Shown piece after piece: positions 23,045 through 28,075 of a DNA stretch of 29,011 bases. The stretch comes from a virus. The notes beneath the pieces were generated by a model. That model saw nothing but the letters and a program-made list of their open reading frames with translations, did no database searches and was not told where the DNA came from. How positions within the stretch are numbered: position 1 is the first letter of the stretch; every line of letters starts with the position of its first letter. The position numbers were made by a program, and so were the translations under genes. The stretch is taken from IMG/VR virus record IMGVR_UViG_3300030109_005105, positions 1 through 29,011 of that record; one strand, given 5' to 3'.

Positions 23045-23821
23045 ATGCCTGAAATTGAACCAATAAAAATTTATAACTTAAATATTAATAATCTTGGTAT
23101 TTCAAAAGCACGGGTATTTGATATTCCGCCACCTGTAGTTAATAATCTATTTGTCCCTGTGACTGTGGATATTGGCAATCCTATTATTGAAATGCCTGGT
23201 TGTGTAAAGGATCATCCTGACGGTAATGAGCAACTAACAATAGATGATCCCAAAGGAACAAAAATCTTATGTACAAATGAATACCCATCCTACAATGCGA
23301 TGGATTATACACCAGAAGATTTAGTATATCAGCAGGAAGCACCAGTCCCTCCTACCAACATAGCAGAAACTCCACCAACACCAGAGGTTCCTGCAGATGC
23401 AATTCCACAAACAGCAAAGGAAACTCCTCCTTGTCCTGGACCCAATCAACCACGCATCGGTGATGTAGCACAGAACCAGAAGGAAAGAGTATCTGGTTAT
23501 GAATTGCAGATGGTAAATGGTCAAGAGATATGTGTTGTTCTTTATGAAGACATACCCTGGCAGTCACAATATCTTCCAGCACCTCAAATTGCCGCGACTA
23601 CTGCCGGTATTGCCGTTGTTGCCACTAGTTCTGCTCTGTTGGCAAAACCATTAGCAGATCTACTTCTTAAAGTACTTAAACCTGTCATCAAAAAAATAAT
23701 GGCAAAAATTTCAAAACTTAGGGGAAAGGAAGTTAAGGTTTTGTCTTCAAGGGACCGCCGAGATCTTCAGCGCGAACGCTCACGGGCGATTCGGACCTTG
23801 AGGAAGATGACGAAGGAATAG
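23045..23821 (+). CDS. Proline-rich protein with C-terminal membrane segment and basic tail
   Basis: The product has 258 residues. A strand-rich N-terminus (about 1-60) is followed by a Pro/Glu-rich middle (EAPVPPTNIAETPPTPEVP), a hydrophobic segment at about 182-205 (IAATTAGIAVVATSSALL) and a strongly basic C-terminal tail. Its last 89 bases overlap the minus-strand gene ending at 23733. It closes the long plus-strand operon. No family is recognised. Confidence 0.6.
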   Translation: MPEIEPIKIYNLNINNLGISKARVFDIPPPVVNNLFVPVTVDIGNPIIEMPGCVKDHPDGNEQLTIDDPKGTKILCTNEYPSYNAMDYTPEDLVYQQEAPVPPTNIAETPPTPEVPADAIPQTAKETPPCPGPNQPRIGDVAQNQKERVSGYELQMVNGQEICVVLYEDIPWQSQYLPAPQIAATTAGIAVVATSSALLAKPLADLLLKVLKPVIKKIMAKISKLRGKEVKVLSSRDRRDLQRERSRAIRTLRKMTKE

Positions 23822-24428
23822 AGTGTCGATGTGGTTTAACGTGAGTTACATTATTAACCACGACATCGGCACACACGCTATAGTAAGGACTTCTAGGATG
23901 AAAAGAAATTCCTGCCTTTATCAATTCTCCACAATTCTTGAGCCTGGCTATCTCAAAGTCGAGGCGCTTATTGGCAAGCAACTGAGCACGATACTCATTG
24001 TTAGTTTTTGCTGCTTCTTTACACAACTGTTGTGCCTTTTTATCCATTGGTATTGATAGAGTTGCACTCATACCTACCGATAAACTTGAATTATTGGTTT
24101 GCCCGGTTCTAGTTGGAATATGATATAATATCTGACCTGGATTATCTGGGATGCCGTCGTCGTTATTATCTGCATTATTATAAACAGGTTGATCCCACAT
24201 ATGCTCAAAGGGATGTTTTTGGGATAAAGCACCTGTCACATATGGGGTTATGTTCATAGTCGGACCCTGACAACTGATTCCATCCCCATAAGTATTTGTT
24301 ATGTATGGACCCTGTAAAACCTGAATGGCCTGATTGGTCACTGAGCCAGATGAATTAGCAACGGGATTTGCTGTAGCAGAAACTCCACCAACATCTGCCG
24401 CAAGGGCAGGTGAAGGTAGTAATGTCAT
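23733..24428 (-). CDS. Exported protein with a calcium-loop-like motif (third gene of minus operon)
   Basis: The product has 231 residues from the ATG at 24428, which overlaps the upstream stop by one base (TAATG). The N-terminus reads TLLPSPALAAD, a signal-peptide end. The body carries ATANPVANSSGSVTNQ, an acidic ADNNDDGIPDNPG segment like a thrombospondin type-3 calcium loop, a KRLDFEIARLKNCGEL helix and paired cysteines (DGISCQ, QQLCKE, KNCGEL, YSVCAD). The tail is Ser/Arg-rich and lies in the overlap with the plus-strand gene. I recall relatives in cyanomyoviruses, uncharacterised. The signal peptide may begin upstream of this ATG. Confidence 0.65.
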   Translation of the reverse strand: MTLLPSPALAADVGGVSATANPVANSSGSVTNQAIQVLQGPYITNTYGDGISCQGPTMNITPYVTGALSQKHPFEHMWDQPVYNNADNNDDGIPDNPGQILYHIPTRTGQTNNSSLSVGMSATLSIPMDKKAQQLCKEAAKTNNEYRAQLLANKRLDFEIARLKNCGELIKAGISFHPRSPYYSVCADVVVNNVTHVKPHRHSIPSSSSSRSESPVSVRAEDLGGPLKTKP

Positions 24429-24871
24429 TATTGCGAGAATATACTTGTAGTAGTTGTGATACTTTGTATTGTTTGTTCTCTTTGGATAATTGTTTGTGTT
24501 GCTAATCCTGGTGCTTGGTACGTCTCCGTAAATTGAAACGGATCTCCTATCGTTTGTTGCGAGAATGTTGGTCTCGAATTCATATTTAAACCAGTCCATG
24601 TCGAAGTCACGCCATTGATAGTATTAGATTGATTTGTAACCGAGGATGGTGCTAGACCATCATTCGATTTAATGTTGGTTCCGGTCACAGAGTATTGATA
24701 CCCCGTGTTATAGTCCATAGAGTTAATAGTCTCACTAATAGTGCTAGTCGTTTCCGTGGTTGAGGTCATTGAGCCCTGAGTGAAGTTTGGAACCACCGGC
24801 ACTGCAATCGCAGTTTTTGCACTCACAAGGACAATTGCACCCGCACTCAGAACAAGTTTTAGAAGTTTCAT
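24428..24871 (-). CDS. Exported Ser/Thr-rich protein (second gene of minus operon)
   Basis: The product has 147 residues. A classic signal peptide (KLLKLVLSAGAIVLVSA, cleaved about residue 23) is followed by a mature part dominated by Thr, Ser, Asn and Gln (TTETTSTISETINS, TIIQREQTIQSITT) with few charges, typical of an extracellular, beta-rich or fibre-forming protein. It starts three bases after the preceding stop and ends in a TAATG junction with the next gene. No named family. Confidence 0.65.
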   Translation of the reverse strand: MKLLKLVLSAGAIVLVSAKTAIAVPVVPNFTQGSMTSTTETTSTISETINSMDYNTGYQYSVTGTNIKSNDGLAPSSVTNQSNTINGVTSTWTGLNMNSRPTFSQQTIGDPFQFTETYQAPGLATQTIIQREQTIQSITTTTSIFSQ

Positions 24872-24874
24872 TAC

Positions 24875-25363
24875 TCATTTAACCATTAACTCCTGAACAA
24901 ATTGTCCGGTGGCACTTGTGCCTGCTCCACCAGCAGTAATCGTCATAGCACCAGCAGAGGTGATAGTGCCTGCCAGATCGCCAGCAGCACCAGCAGCATT
25001 TGAAGTCTGACTAGAGAAGTTGCTGACAGCACCTACAGAAGGAGCTGAAGTTGGCACGGCATCGGCCTGCATATACGTAGCAGAATATGAGAATGCACTG
25101 CCGTTGGATGCCTGGGTGGCAGCAATCGTTCCGGGTGCCATAACACCACTGGTAATCGTGCCAGAAGAAATAGTTCCTGCAGTGGTTCCGTCCGTGGTAT
25201 TTACACCACTACCGGATACACTGTATGAAGAACCAAGTCTAGTTGCCTGGGTCGCAGCAGAGTTCACGGTCAGTTGAACACTAGAACTTAATTTATGTGT
25301 AATATCGGCATGTGCGGGTGCCGTCATCGCTAACATACTAAAAAGCACTAATGCTTTCTTCAT
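24875..25363 (-). CDS. Exported Ser/Thr/Ala/Gly-rich protein (first gene of minus operon)
   Basis: The product has 162 residues. The signal peptide MKKALVLFSMLAMTAPAHA has cleavage expected after AHA. The mature chain is almost uncharged and Ser/Thr/Ala/Gly-rich, with repeating TxxSGTxxSGVMAPGT-like strands and a terminal FVQELMVK. Low charge with alternating small/polar residues suggests surface beta structure. It is the promoter-proximal gene of the only minus-strand block; its promoter must lie in 25364-25470, where a near-match to the late box (GCTAAATA, minus strand, 25388-25395) is the best candidate. Confidence 0.65.
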   Translation of the reverse strand: MKKALVLFSMLAMTAPAHADITHKLSSSVQLTVNSAATQATRLGSSYSVSGSGVNTTDGTTAGTISSGTITSGVMAPGTIAATQASNGSAFSYSATYMQADAVPTSAPSVGAVSNFSSQTSNAAGAAGDLAGTITSAGAMTITAGGAGTSATGQFVQELMVK

Positions 25364-25414
25364 GAATTTTCATTTCAGTTGTGAAATTATTTAGCTTGAC
25401 CTTTTTTAAAAAAG

Positions 25415-25443
25415 TTGACGCATGGTATAAAAGGTATTATAAT
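25415..25443 (+). promoter_or_regulatory. Sigma-70-type promoter for the tRNA-Arg unit
   Basis: TTGACG (25415-25420) and TATAAT (25438-25443) have a 17-base spacer. The start should fall near 25450, about 20 bases before tRNA-Arg. The palindrome CTTTTTTAAAAAAG (25401-25414) directly abuts the -35 box and could act as an UP element. Confidence 0.75.
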
Positions 25444-25470
25444 AATTGAGTTGAGATGAAAACCACTTAT

Positions 25471-25544
25471 GGGCAAGTAGCTCAGATGGATAGAGCCACG
25501 CACTTCTAATGCGTTGGTCGGGGGTTCGAGTCCCTCCTTGCCTG
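25471..25544 (+). tRNA. tRNA-Arg (anticodon TCT)
   Basis: The cloverleaf folds completely: acceptor GGGCAAG/CTTGCCT, D-stem GCTC/GAGC, anticodon stem ACGCA/TGCGT with loop CTTCTAA (anticodon TCT), and T-arm with TTCGAGT. CCA is not encoded. It reads AGA and AGG, codons that are common in the genes here. Confidence 0.93.
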
Positions 25545-25560
25545 CTGTCTTTACAAAACT

Positions 25561-25731
25561 ATGGACCCTATTGAAATTCTTCGCATTATTGATAATCTAG
25601 AGGGATCCTATCATCATCTTAGGATATGTGGTTTTGATGAAGACAAGGACACAATCAGAGAAATGTGTAACGGGTACTACAAAATGTACTTTAAACTCTG
25701 CAAAGAACAAGGGAGAAATCCTTACGGATGA
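25561..25731 (+). CDS. Small protein between tRNA genes, unknown
   Basis: The ATG at 25561 opens a 56-residue frame: an acidic helical N-terminus (DPIEILRIIDNLEG) and a Cys/Tyr-rich basic C-terminus (CNGYYKMYFKLCKEQG). It lies between tRNA-Arg and tRNA-Asn with gaps of 16 and 5 bases, so it is probably on the same primary transcript and released by tRNA processing. The family is not recognised. Confidence 0.55.
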   Translation: MDPIEILRIIDNLEGSYHHLRICGFDEDKDTIREMCNGYYKMYFKLCKEQGRNPYG

Positions 25732-25736
25732 TTCAA

Positions 25737-25808
25737 TCCTCTGTAGCTCAGCGGTAGAGCCGACGACTGTTAATCGTCTGGTCGCAGGTTCGAATCCTGC
25801 CGGGGGAG
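25737..25808 (+). tRNA. tRNA-Asn (anticodon GTT)
   Basis: Complete cloverleaf: acceptor TCCTCTG/CGGGGGA with G-T pairs, D-stem GCTC/GAGC, anticodon stem GACGA/TCGTC with loop CTGTTAA, and T-arm GCAGG-TTCGAAT-CCTGC. No encoded CCA. No separate promoter is evident; it is likely co-transcribed from 25415. Confidence 0.93.
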
Positions 25809-25837
25809 TTGACAAGAATCAAAACTTGTCATATACT
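25809..25837 (+). promoter_or_regulatory. Sigma-70-type promoter for tRNA-Gly
   Basis: TTGACA (25809-25814) begins directly after tRNA-Asn; TATACT (25832-25837) follows after 17 bases. The start should be near 25844, about 38 bases before tRNA-Gly. Confidence 0.65.
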
Positions 25838-25860
25838 ATCTCTTGTGTGAAGGAAGTGCA

Positions 25861-25876
25861 GGGAGAGTAATCTCCC
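25861..25876 (+). other. Small hairpin in the tRNA-Gly leader
   Basis: GGGAGA-GTAA-TCTCCC forms a perfect 6-bp stem five bases before tRNA-Gly, followed by TTCTT. It may be a processing signal or a weak terminator for readthrough from tRNA-Asn. Confidence 0.4.
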
Positions 25877-25881
25877 TTCTT

Positions 25882-25952
25882 GCGGAATTAGTTTAGAGGC
25901 AAAACTAAAGGTTTCCAACCTTTCGTCACCGGTTCGATTCCGGTATTCCGCT
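25882..25952 (+). tRNA. tRNA-Gly (anticodon TCC)
   Basis: Complete cloverleaf: acceptor GCGGAAT/ATTCCGC, D-stem GTTT/AAAC, anticodon stem AAAGG/CCTTT with loop TTTCCAA, and T-arm ACCGG-TTCGATT-CCGGT. No encoded CCA. It reads GGA, a frequent glycine codon here. Confidence 0.93.
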
Positions 25953-25973
25953 TCGGAAAACCGAATTTCCGAA
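25952..25973 (+). other. Hairpin directly after tRNA-Gly
   Basis: TTCGGAAA pairs with TTTCCGAA (8 bp, 6-base loop), starting at the tRNA discriminator base. There is no T-run, so a 3'-end processing or pausing element is more likely than a standard terminator. Confidence 0.45.
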
Positions 25974-25985
25974 AATACATGTGAG

Positions 25986-25993
25986 TATAAATA
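25986..25993 (+). promoter_or_regulatory. T4-type late promoter (TATAAATA)
   Basis: An exact TATAAATA box between tRNA-Gly and the barrel-protein gene. Transcription should begin near 25999, where AACGTTAC-TCT-GTAACGTT (25998-26016) forms an 8-bp hairpin at the very 5' end of the RNA. The remaining leader to 26091 is non-coding. Confidence 0.7.
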
Positions 25994-26091
25994 CTCCAAC
26001 GTTACTCTGTAACGTTTTACAACAGGGAGTTGTCGATTCCCTTTCCATCTGCGGGTAATCATTCCGCAAGTAAATAACGAGGTTTAAACAA

Positions 26092-26463
26092 ATGATCAAG
26101 TCTGTATTCGCAGTCACTGCTGCTCTTTTCACATCTGCAGGTGCTGCCCTTGCAGGTCCCTACGTCAACGTAGAGGCAAATTCCGGTTTCACGGGATCCA
26201 ACTACAACGGCACGACCACTGATTTCCACGTAGGTTACGAAGGTGACCTGGGTGAGAATGCTGCATATTACGTCCAAGCCGGTGCAAGTCTGGTCTCCCC
26301 TGATGGTGCCGAGAGTGACACTGTTCCTTCTGGTAAGGCAGGTCTTGGTGTTGGTCTGACCGACAACCTGGGTGCTTATGGTGAAGTTTCCTTTGTCGGT
26401 TCCGGTTCTGCTTCCGTTGACCGTGGTTATGGAACCAAACTCGGACTGAAGTACAGCTTCTGA
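26092..26463 (+). CDS. Exported small outer-membrane beta-barrel-like protein
   Basis: The product has 123 residues. The signal peptide ends GAALA (cleavage about residue 21). The mature part has alternating-residue strands with glycine-rich turns (YVNVEANSGF, HVGYEGDLGENAAYYVQAG, LGAYGEVSFVGSG) and ends YGTKLGLKYSF, the aromatic C-terminus typical of outer-membrane barrels. A mature part of about 102 residues would give only some eight short strands, so a small barrel or partial porin-like protein fits. It has its own late promoter and terminator. I recall similar cyanophage and picocyanobacterial proteins; function is unknown. Its G/C content is higher than that of its neighbours. Confidence 0.65.
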   Translation: MIKSVFAVTAALFTSAGAALAGPYVNVEANSGFTGSNYNGTTTDFHVGYEGDLGENAAYYVQAGASLVSPDGAESDTVPSGKAGLGVGLTDNLGAYGEVSFVGSGSASVDRGYGTKLGLKYSF

Positions 26464-26464
26464 G

Positions 26465-26493
26465 TTTACAACTGAACATCTAGATGTTATATT
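26465..26493 (+). promoter_or_regulatory. Possible sigma-70-type promoter with palindromic spacer
   Basis: TTTACA (26465-26470) and TATATT (26488-26493) are each one base off consensus with a 17-base spacer. The spacer holds the perfect 14-bp palindrome AACATCTAGATGTT (26475-26488), a possible operator. The start would be near 26500, inside the 5' arm of the terminator that follows. Confidence 0.4.
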
Positions 26494-26519
26494 GGGGGTG
26501 CGACGGCACCCCTTTTTTT
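26494..26519 (+). terminator. Intrinsic terminator
   Basis: GGGGTGC (26495-26501) pairs with GCACCCC (26506-26512) around a GACG tetraloop, followed by seven Ts (26513-26519). It ends the barrel-protein transcript. The next start codon is the very next base. Confidence 0.9.
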
Positions 26520-26699
26520 ATGAAAAAAATTCTTCTTTCGCCGGTTACTCACATCAATTTAATGTTAGTGGGTATTTTAGTTTTTATTGGAGTGCTGCAC
26601 GAGCATACTCATCATTCTATGAAGGTAGATGTGCATGGGTATGTCCGGCAATTTTGTAGAGAAAATCCAGACACTTGTAAATCTTTTATTGGAGAATGA
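26520..26699 (+). CDS. Small single-span membrane protein with His-rich loop
   Basis: The product has 59 residues. One hydrophobic span at about 11-25 (INLMLVGILVFIGVL) is followed by HEHTHHSMKVDVHG, which could bind metal, and a C-terminus with two cysteines (QFCRENPDTCKSF). The ATG directly follows the terminator T-run and has no ribosome site of its own; an in-frame ATG at 26484 lies before the hairpin. Expression therefore needs readthrough or the embedded promoter. Confidence 0.5.
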   Translation: MKKILLSPVTHINLMLVGILVFIGVLHEHTHHSMKVDVHGYVRQFCRENPDTCKSFIGE

Positions 26700-26702
26700 A
26701 TA

Positions 26703-26837
26703 ATGACCAACCACGAATCTGAAGCATGGTGTGCAAATCTGTACGATATGATTGAAAGACTTAGATATCGTCTTGAAAATTTGGAAAATAATCACACAAT
26801 GCTGTTACAAGAGATACAAAATCTTAAGAAAAAATGA
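26703..26837 (+). CDS. Short coiled-coil protein
   Basis: The product has 44 residues. The sequence is almost entirely a coiled coil (DMIERLRYRLENLENN, then LLQEIQNLKKK). The ATG lies three bases after the preceding stop, with GGAG at 26691-26694. Possibly an oligomerisation peptide; function is unknown. Confidence 0.5.
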   Translation: MTNHESEAWCANLYDMIERLRYRLENLENNHTMLLQEIQNLKKK

Positions 26838-26856
26838 AATCTTAAGAAAAATGGGC

Positions 26857-26885
26857 TTGACGAGTCTTCTGTTTTACTATATAAT
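26857..26885 (+). promoter_or_regulatory. Sigma-70-type promoter of the HLI operon
   Basis: TTGACG (26857-26862) and TATAAT (26880-26885) are separated by 17 bases. The start should be near 26892, about 20 bases before the first HLI gene. Weak pairing ATGTAA/TTACAT (26886-26904) lies at the 5' end. Use of the host sigma factor fits early expression of photoprotection genes. Confidence 0.75.
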
Positions 26886-26911
26886 ATGTAAAGATTCATT
26901 ACATTAGGTAA

Positions 26912-27130
26912 ATGACTGTAACAACTAACGATCAAGGACAAATGAATATGTGGGCAACGGAACCTACAATGTATATGAGTAAAGAGACTCTTGACCGTTA
27001 TGGGATTGAGACTTATGCTGAGAGAGCAGAAAAACTCAATGGTCGCACGGCGATGCTTGGATTTGCTGCAGCACTTATTTCTTATGCCACAACTGGCAGT
27101 CTTTTCTTTTTTGGAGCATTCGGTATCTAA
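26912..27130 (+). CDS. hli: High-light-inducible protein (HLI/Scp type)
   Basis: The product has 72 residues. ERAEKLNGRTAMLGF at 37-51 is the chlorophyll-binding helix of the LHC/HLI family: E40 and R45 form the salt-bridge pair, N43 is a ligand, and the AMLG core is intact. The helix continues to about residue 69, and the N-terminal 30 residues are a soluble extension. Known phage HLI proteins protect photosystem assembly and quench energy in the host thylakoid. It is first in a five-gene operon and overlaps the next start by one base. Confidence 0.93.
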   Translation: MTVTTNDQGQMNMWATEPTMYMSKETLDRYGIETYAERAEKLNGRTAMLGFAAALISYATTGSLFFFGAFGI

Positions 27131-27405
27131 TGTTTGAACTCTTGACGCAAACCGAGTTTGCCTGGACTGCTAACCACACGATTGCCGAATTCTTGGCAGG
27201 GTATGTATTTGGAGCAGCACTTATTATTGGAGCACCTGGAGTATTCTTTTTCATTGCTTTTATGCCTGCACTTCAACGCACCAAAGGAGCAATGGTTGGG
27301 TATAGTGATCACAAAACATATGGTGATTCCTCTACCTATGAAAATACACCAGGTTCTCAACTGGACTATTCAAAAGCACTTTTAAAAACATCTAATCTGG
27401 GTTAA
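27130..27405 (+). CDS. Membrane protein encoded between two HLI genes
   Basis: The product has 91 residues. A hydrophobic span at about 17-46 (IAEFLAGYVFGAALII, then PGVFFFIAFMPAL) could cross once or as a hairpin. The hydrophilic C-terminus has SDHKTYGDSSTYENTPGSQLDY. It starts in a TAATG overlap with the first HLI gene. I compared it from memory with small photosystem subunits (PsbX, PsbZ and others) and found no convincing match. By position it probably acts in the thylakoid with HLI proteins. Confidence 0.6.
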   Translation: MFELLTQTEFAWTANHTIAEFLAGYVFGAALIIGAPGVFFFIAFMPALQRTKGAMVGYSDHKTYGDSSTYENTPGSQLDYSKALLKTSNLG

Positions 27406-27409
27406 AACA

Positions 27410-27517
27410 ATGAACGAAAAAGCAGAACGCATTAACGGTTGGGCAGCAATGATCGGAGTCATTGCGGCGATGGGATCCTACGCAACCACTGGTCAAATCA
27501 TTCCAGGTCTTTGGTGA
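27410..27517 (+). CDS. hli: Short HLI protein (35 residues)
   Basis: EKAERINGWAAMIGVIAAMGSYATTGQIIPGLW is 33 residues in total length terms; its core is ERINGWAAMIG at residues 6-16. The ExxNGxxAMxG chlorophyll-binding pattern is present, but the arginine after NG is tryptophan (W11), and it ends in the usual TTGQIIPG. Such minimal HLI proteins are known from cyanophages. It starts five bases after the preceding gene and overlaps the next by one base. Confidence 0.85.
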   Translation: MNEKAERINGWAAMIGVIAAMGSYATTGQIIPGLW

Positions 27518-27582
27518 TGGGATTTGTAGTAGCAGCAATAATTATGCTGATTCCAATTGCTGCAGTAGTGAAAGAATCATGA
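27517..27582 (+). CDS. 21-residue membrane micro-protein in the HLI operon
   Basis: The ATG overlaps the HLI stop by one base (TGATG), and the stop overlaps the next ATG by four. The peptide is one hydrophobic helix (VVAAIIMLIPIAAVV) ending KES. Its exact nesting between two overlapping genes is the main support. It could be a one-helix photosystem-associated peptide, but has no recognised family. Confidence 0.4.
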   Translation: MGFVVAAIIMLIPIAAVVKES

Positions 27583-27725
27583 ATTACGATTGGACACTAC
27601 TACAGACTTTAATTTTCATCATTACACCTTACTTCCTTATGCTTGCCCTTGCTAGTAAAGATGAAGATGATGATGGATCAGATGGCGGGATGATGCAACC
27701 ACTTTATGCACCAAATCCTGTGTAG
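27579..27725 (+). CDS. Small membrane protein with acidic tail in the HLI operon
   Basis: The product has 48 residues. The hydrophobic span (TLLQTLIFIITPYFLMLAL) is followed by an acidic patch (KDEDDDGSDGG) and a MMQPLYAPNPV tail, which I recall seeing in other cyanophage small proteins. Coupled to the preceding gene by ATGA overlap; last gene of the operon. Confidence 0.55.
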   Translation: MNYDWTLLQTLIFIITPYFLMLALASKDEDDDGSDGGMMQPLYAPNPV

Positions 27726-27791
27726 TAATCAACACATTTAATTGACCAAATAGGACCTTACTGCTTAAATACTAGTAGTAGGGTCATTTTC

Positions 27792-27947
27792 ATGCCTCGT
27801 AATATTTTGACTAAAGAGCAGATTAAATGTGATGTTCTAAAATTGAAGAATAGATTGAGAGATGAATATTGCTCAGAGTTTCAAAAAGAAGTTGCAGATA
27901 TGTATTTGAATTTGATGCTTGACAAAATTGACGAGTATAGATTATAA
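27792..27947 (+). CDS. Small helical protein upstream of tRNA-Val
   Basis: The product has 51 residues: a charged all-helical sequence (TKEQIKCDVLKLKNRL, then EVADMYLNLMLDKI) starting MPRNI. The last 29 codon bases also hold the promoter for tRNA-Val. I believe it is widely conserved in cyanomyoviruses; function is unknown. Confidence 0.6.
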   Translation: MPRNILTKEQIKCDVLKLKNRLRDEYCSEFQKEVADMYLNLMLDKIDEYRL

Positions 27948-27948
27948 T
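27919..27948 (+). promoter_or_regulatory. Sigma-70-type promoter for tRNA-Val
   Basis: TTGACA (27919-27924) and TATAAT (27943-27948) have an 18-base spacer, embedded in the end of the upstream gene. Transcription would begin at about 27955, almost exactly at the tRNA 5' end. Confidence 0.6.
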
Positions 27949-27957
27949 AATATCAAC

Positions 27958-28029
27958 GGGCGATTAGCGCAGCGGTAGCGCAGTTGCTTTACACGCAATT
28001 GGTCGGCGGTTCGAATCCGTCATCGCCCA
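27958..28029 (+). tRNA. tRNA-Val (anticodon TAC)
   Basis: Complete cloverleaf: acceptor GGGCGAT/ATCGCCC, D-stem GCGC/GCGC, anticodon stem GTTGC/GCAAT with loop TTTACAC, and T-arm GGCGG-TTCGAAT-CCGTC. No encoded CCA. It reads GTA. Confidence 0.93.
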
Positions 28030-28037
28030 TATAAATA
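28030..28037 (+). promoter_or_regulatory. T4-type late promoter (TATAAATA)
   Basis: An exact TATAAATA box begins at the base after tRNA-Val and lies 38 bases before the ATG at 28076, matching the spacing at 111 and 11131. Confidence 0.65.
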
Positions 28038-28075
28038 AATGAAATACTGAAGACGTAGGATTTCATTATAGAACA

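Noticed and set aside
27742-27770. TTGACC-n17-TTAAAT as a promoter for the 51-residue gene
   Set aside because: The -10 box is a poor match and other promoters in the window are near perfect, so it is too weak to list.
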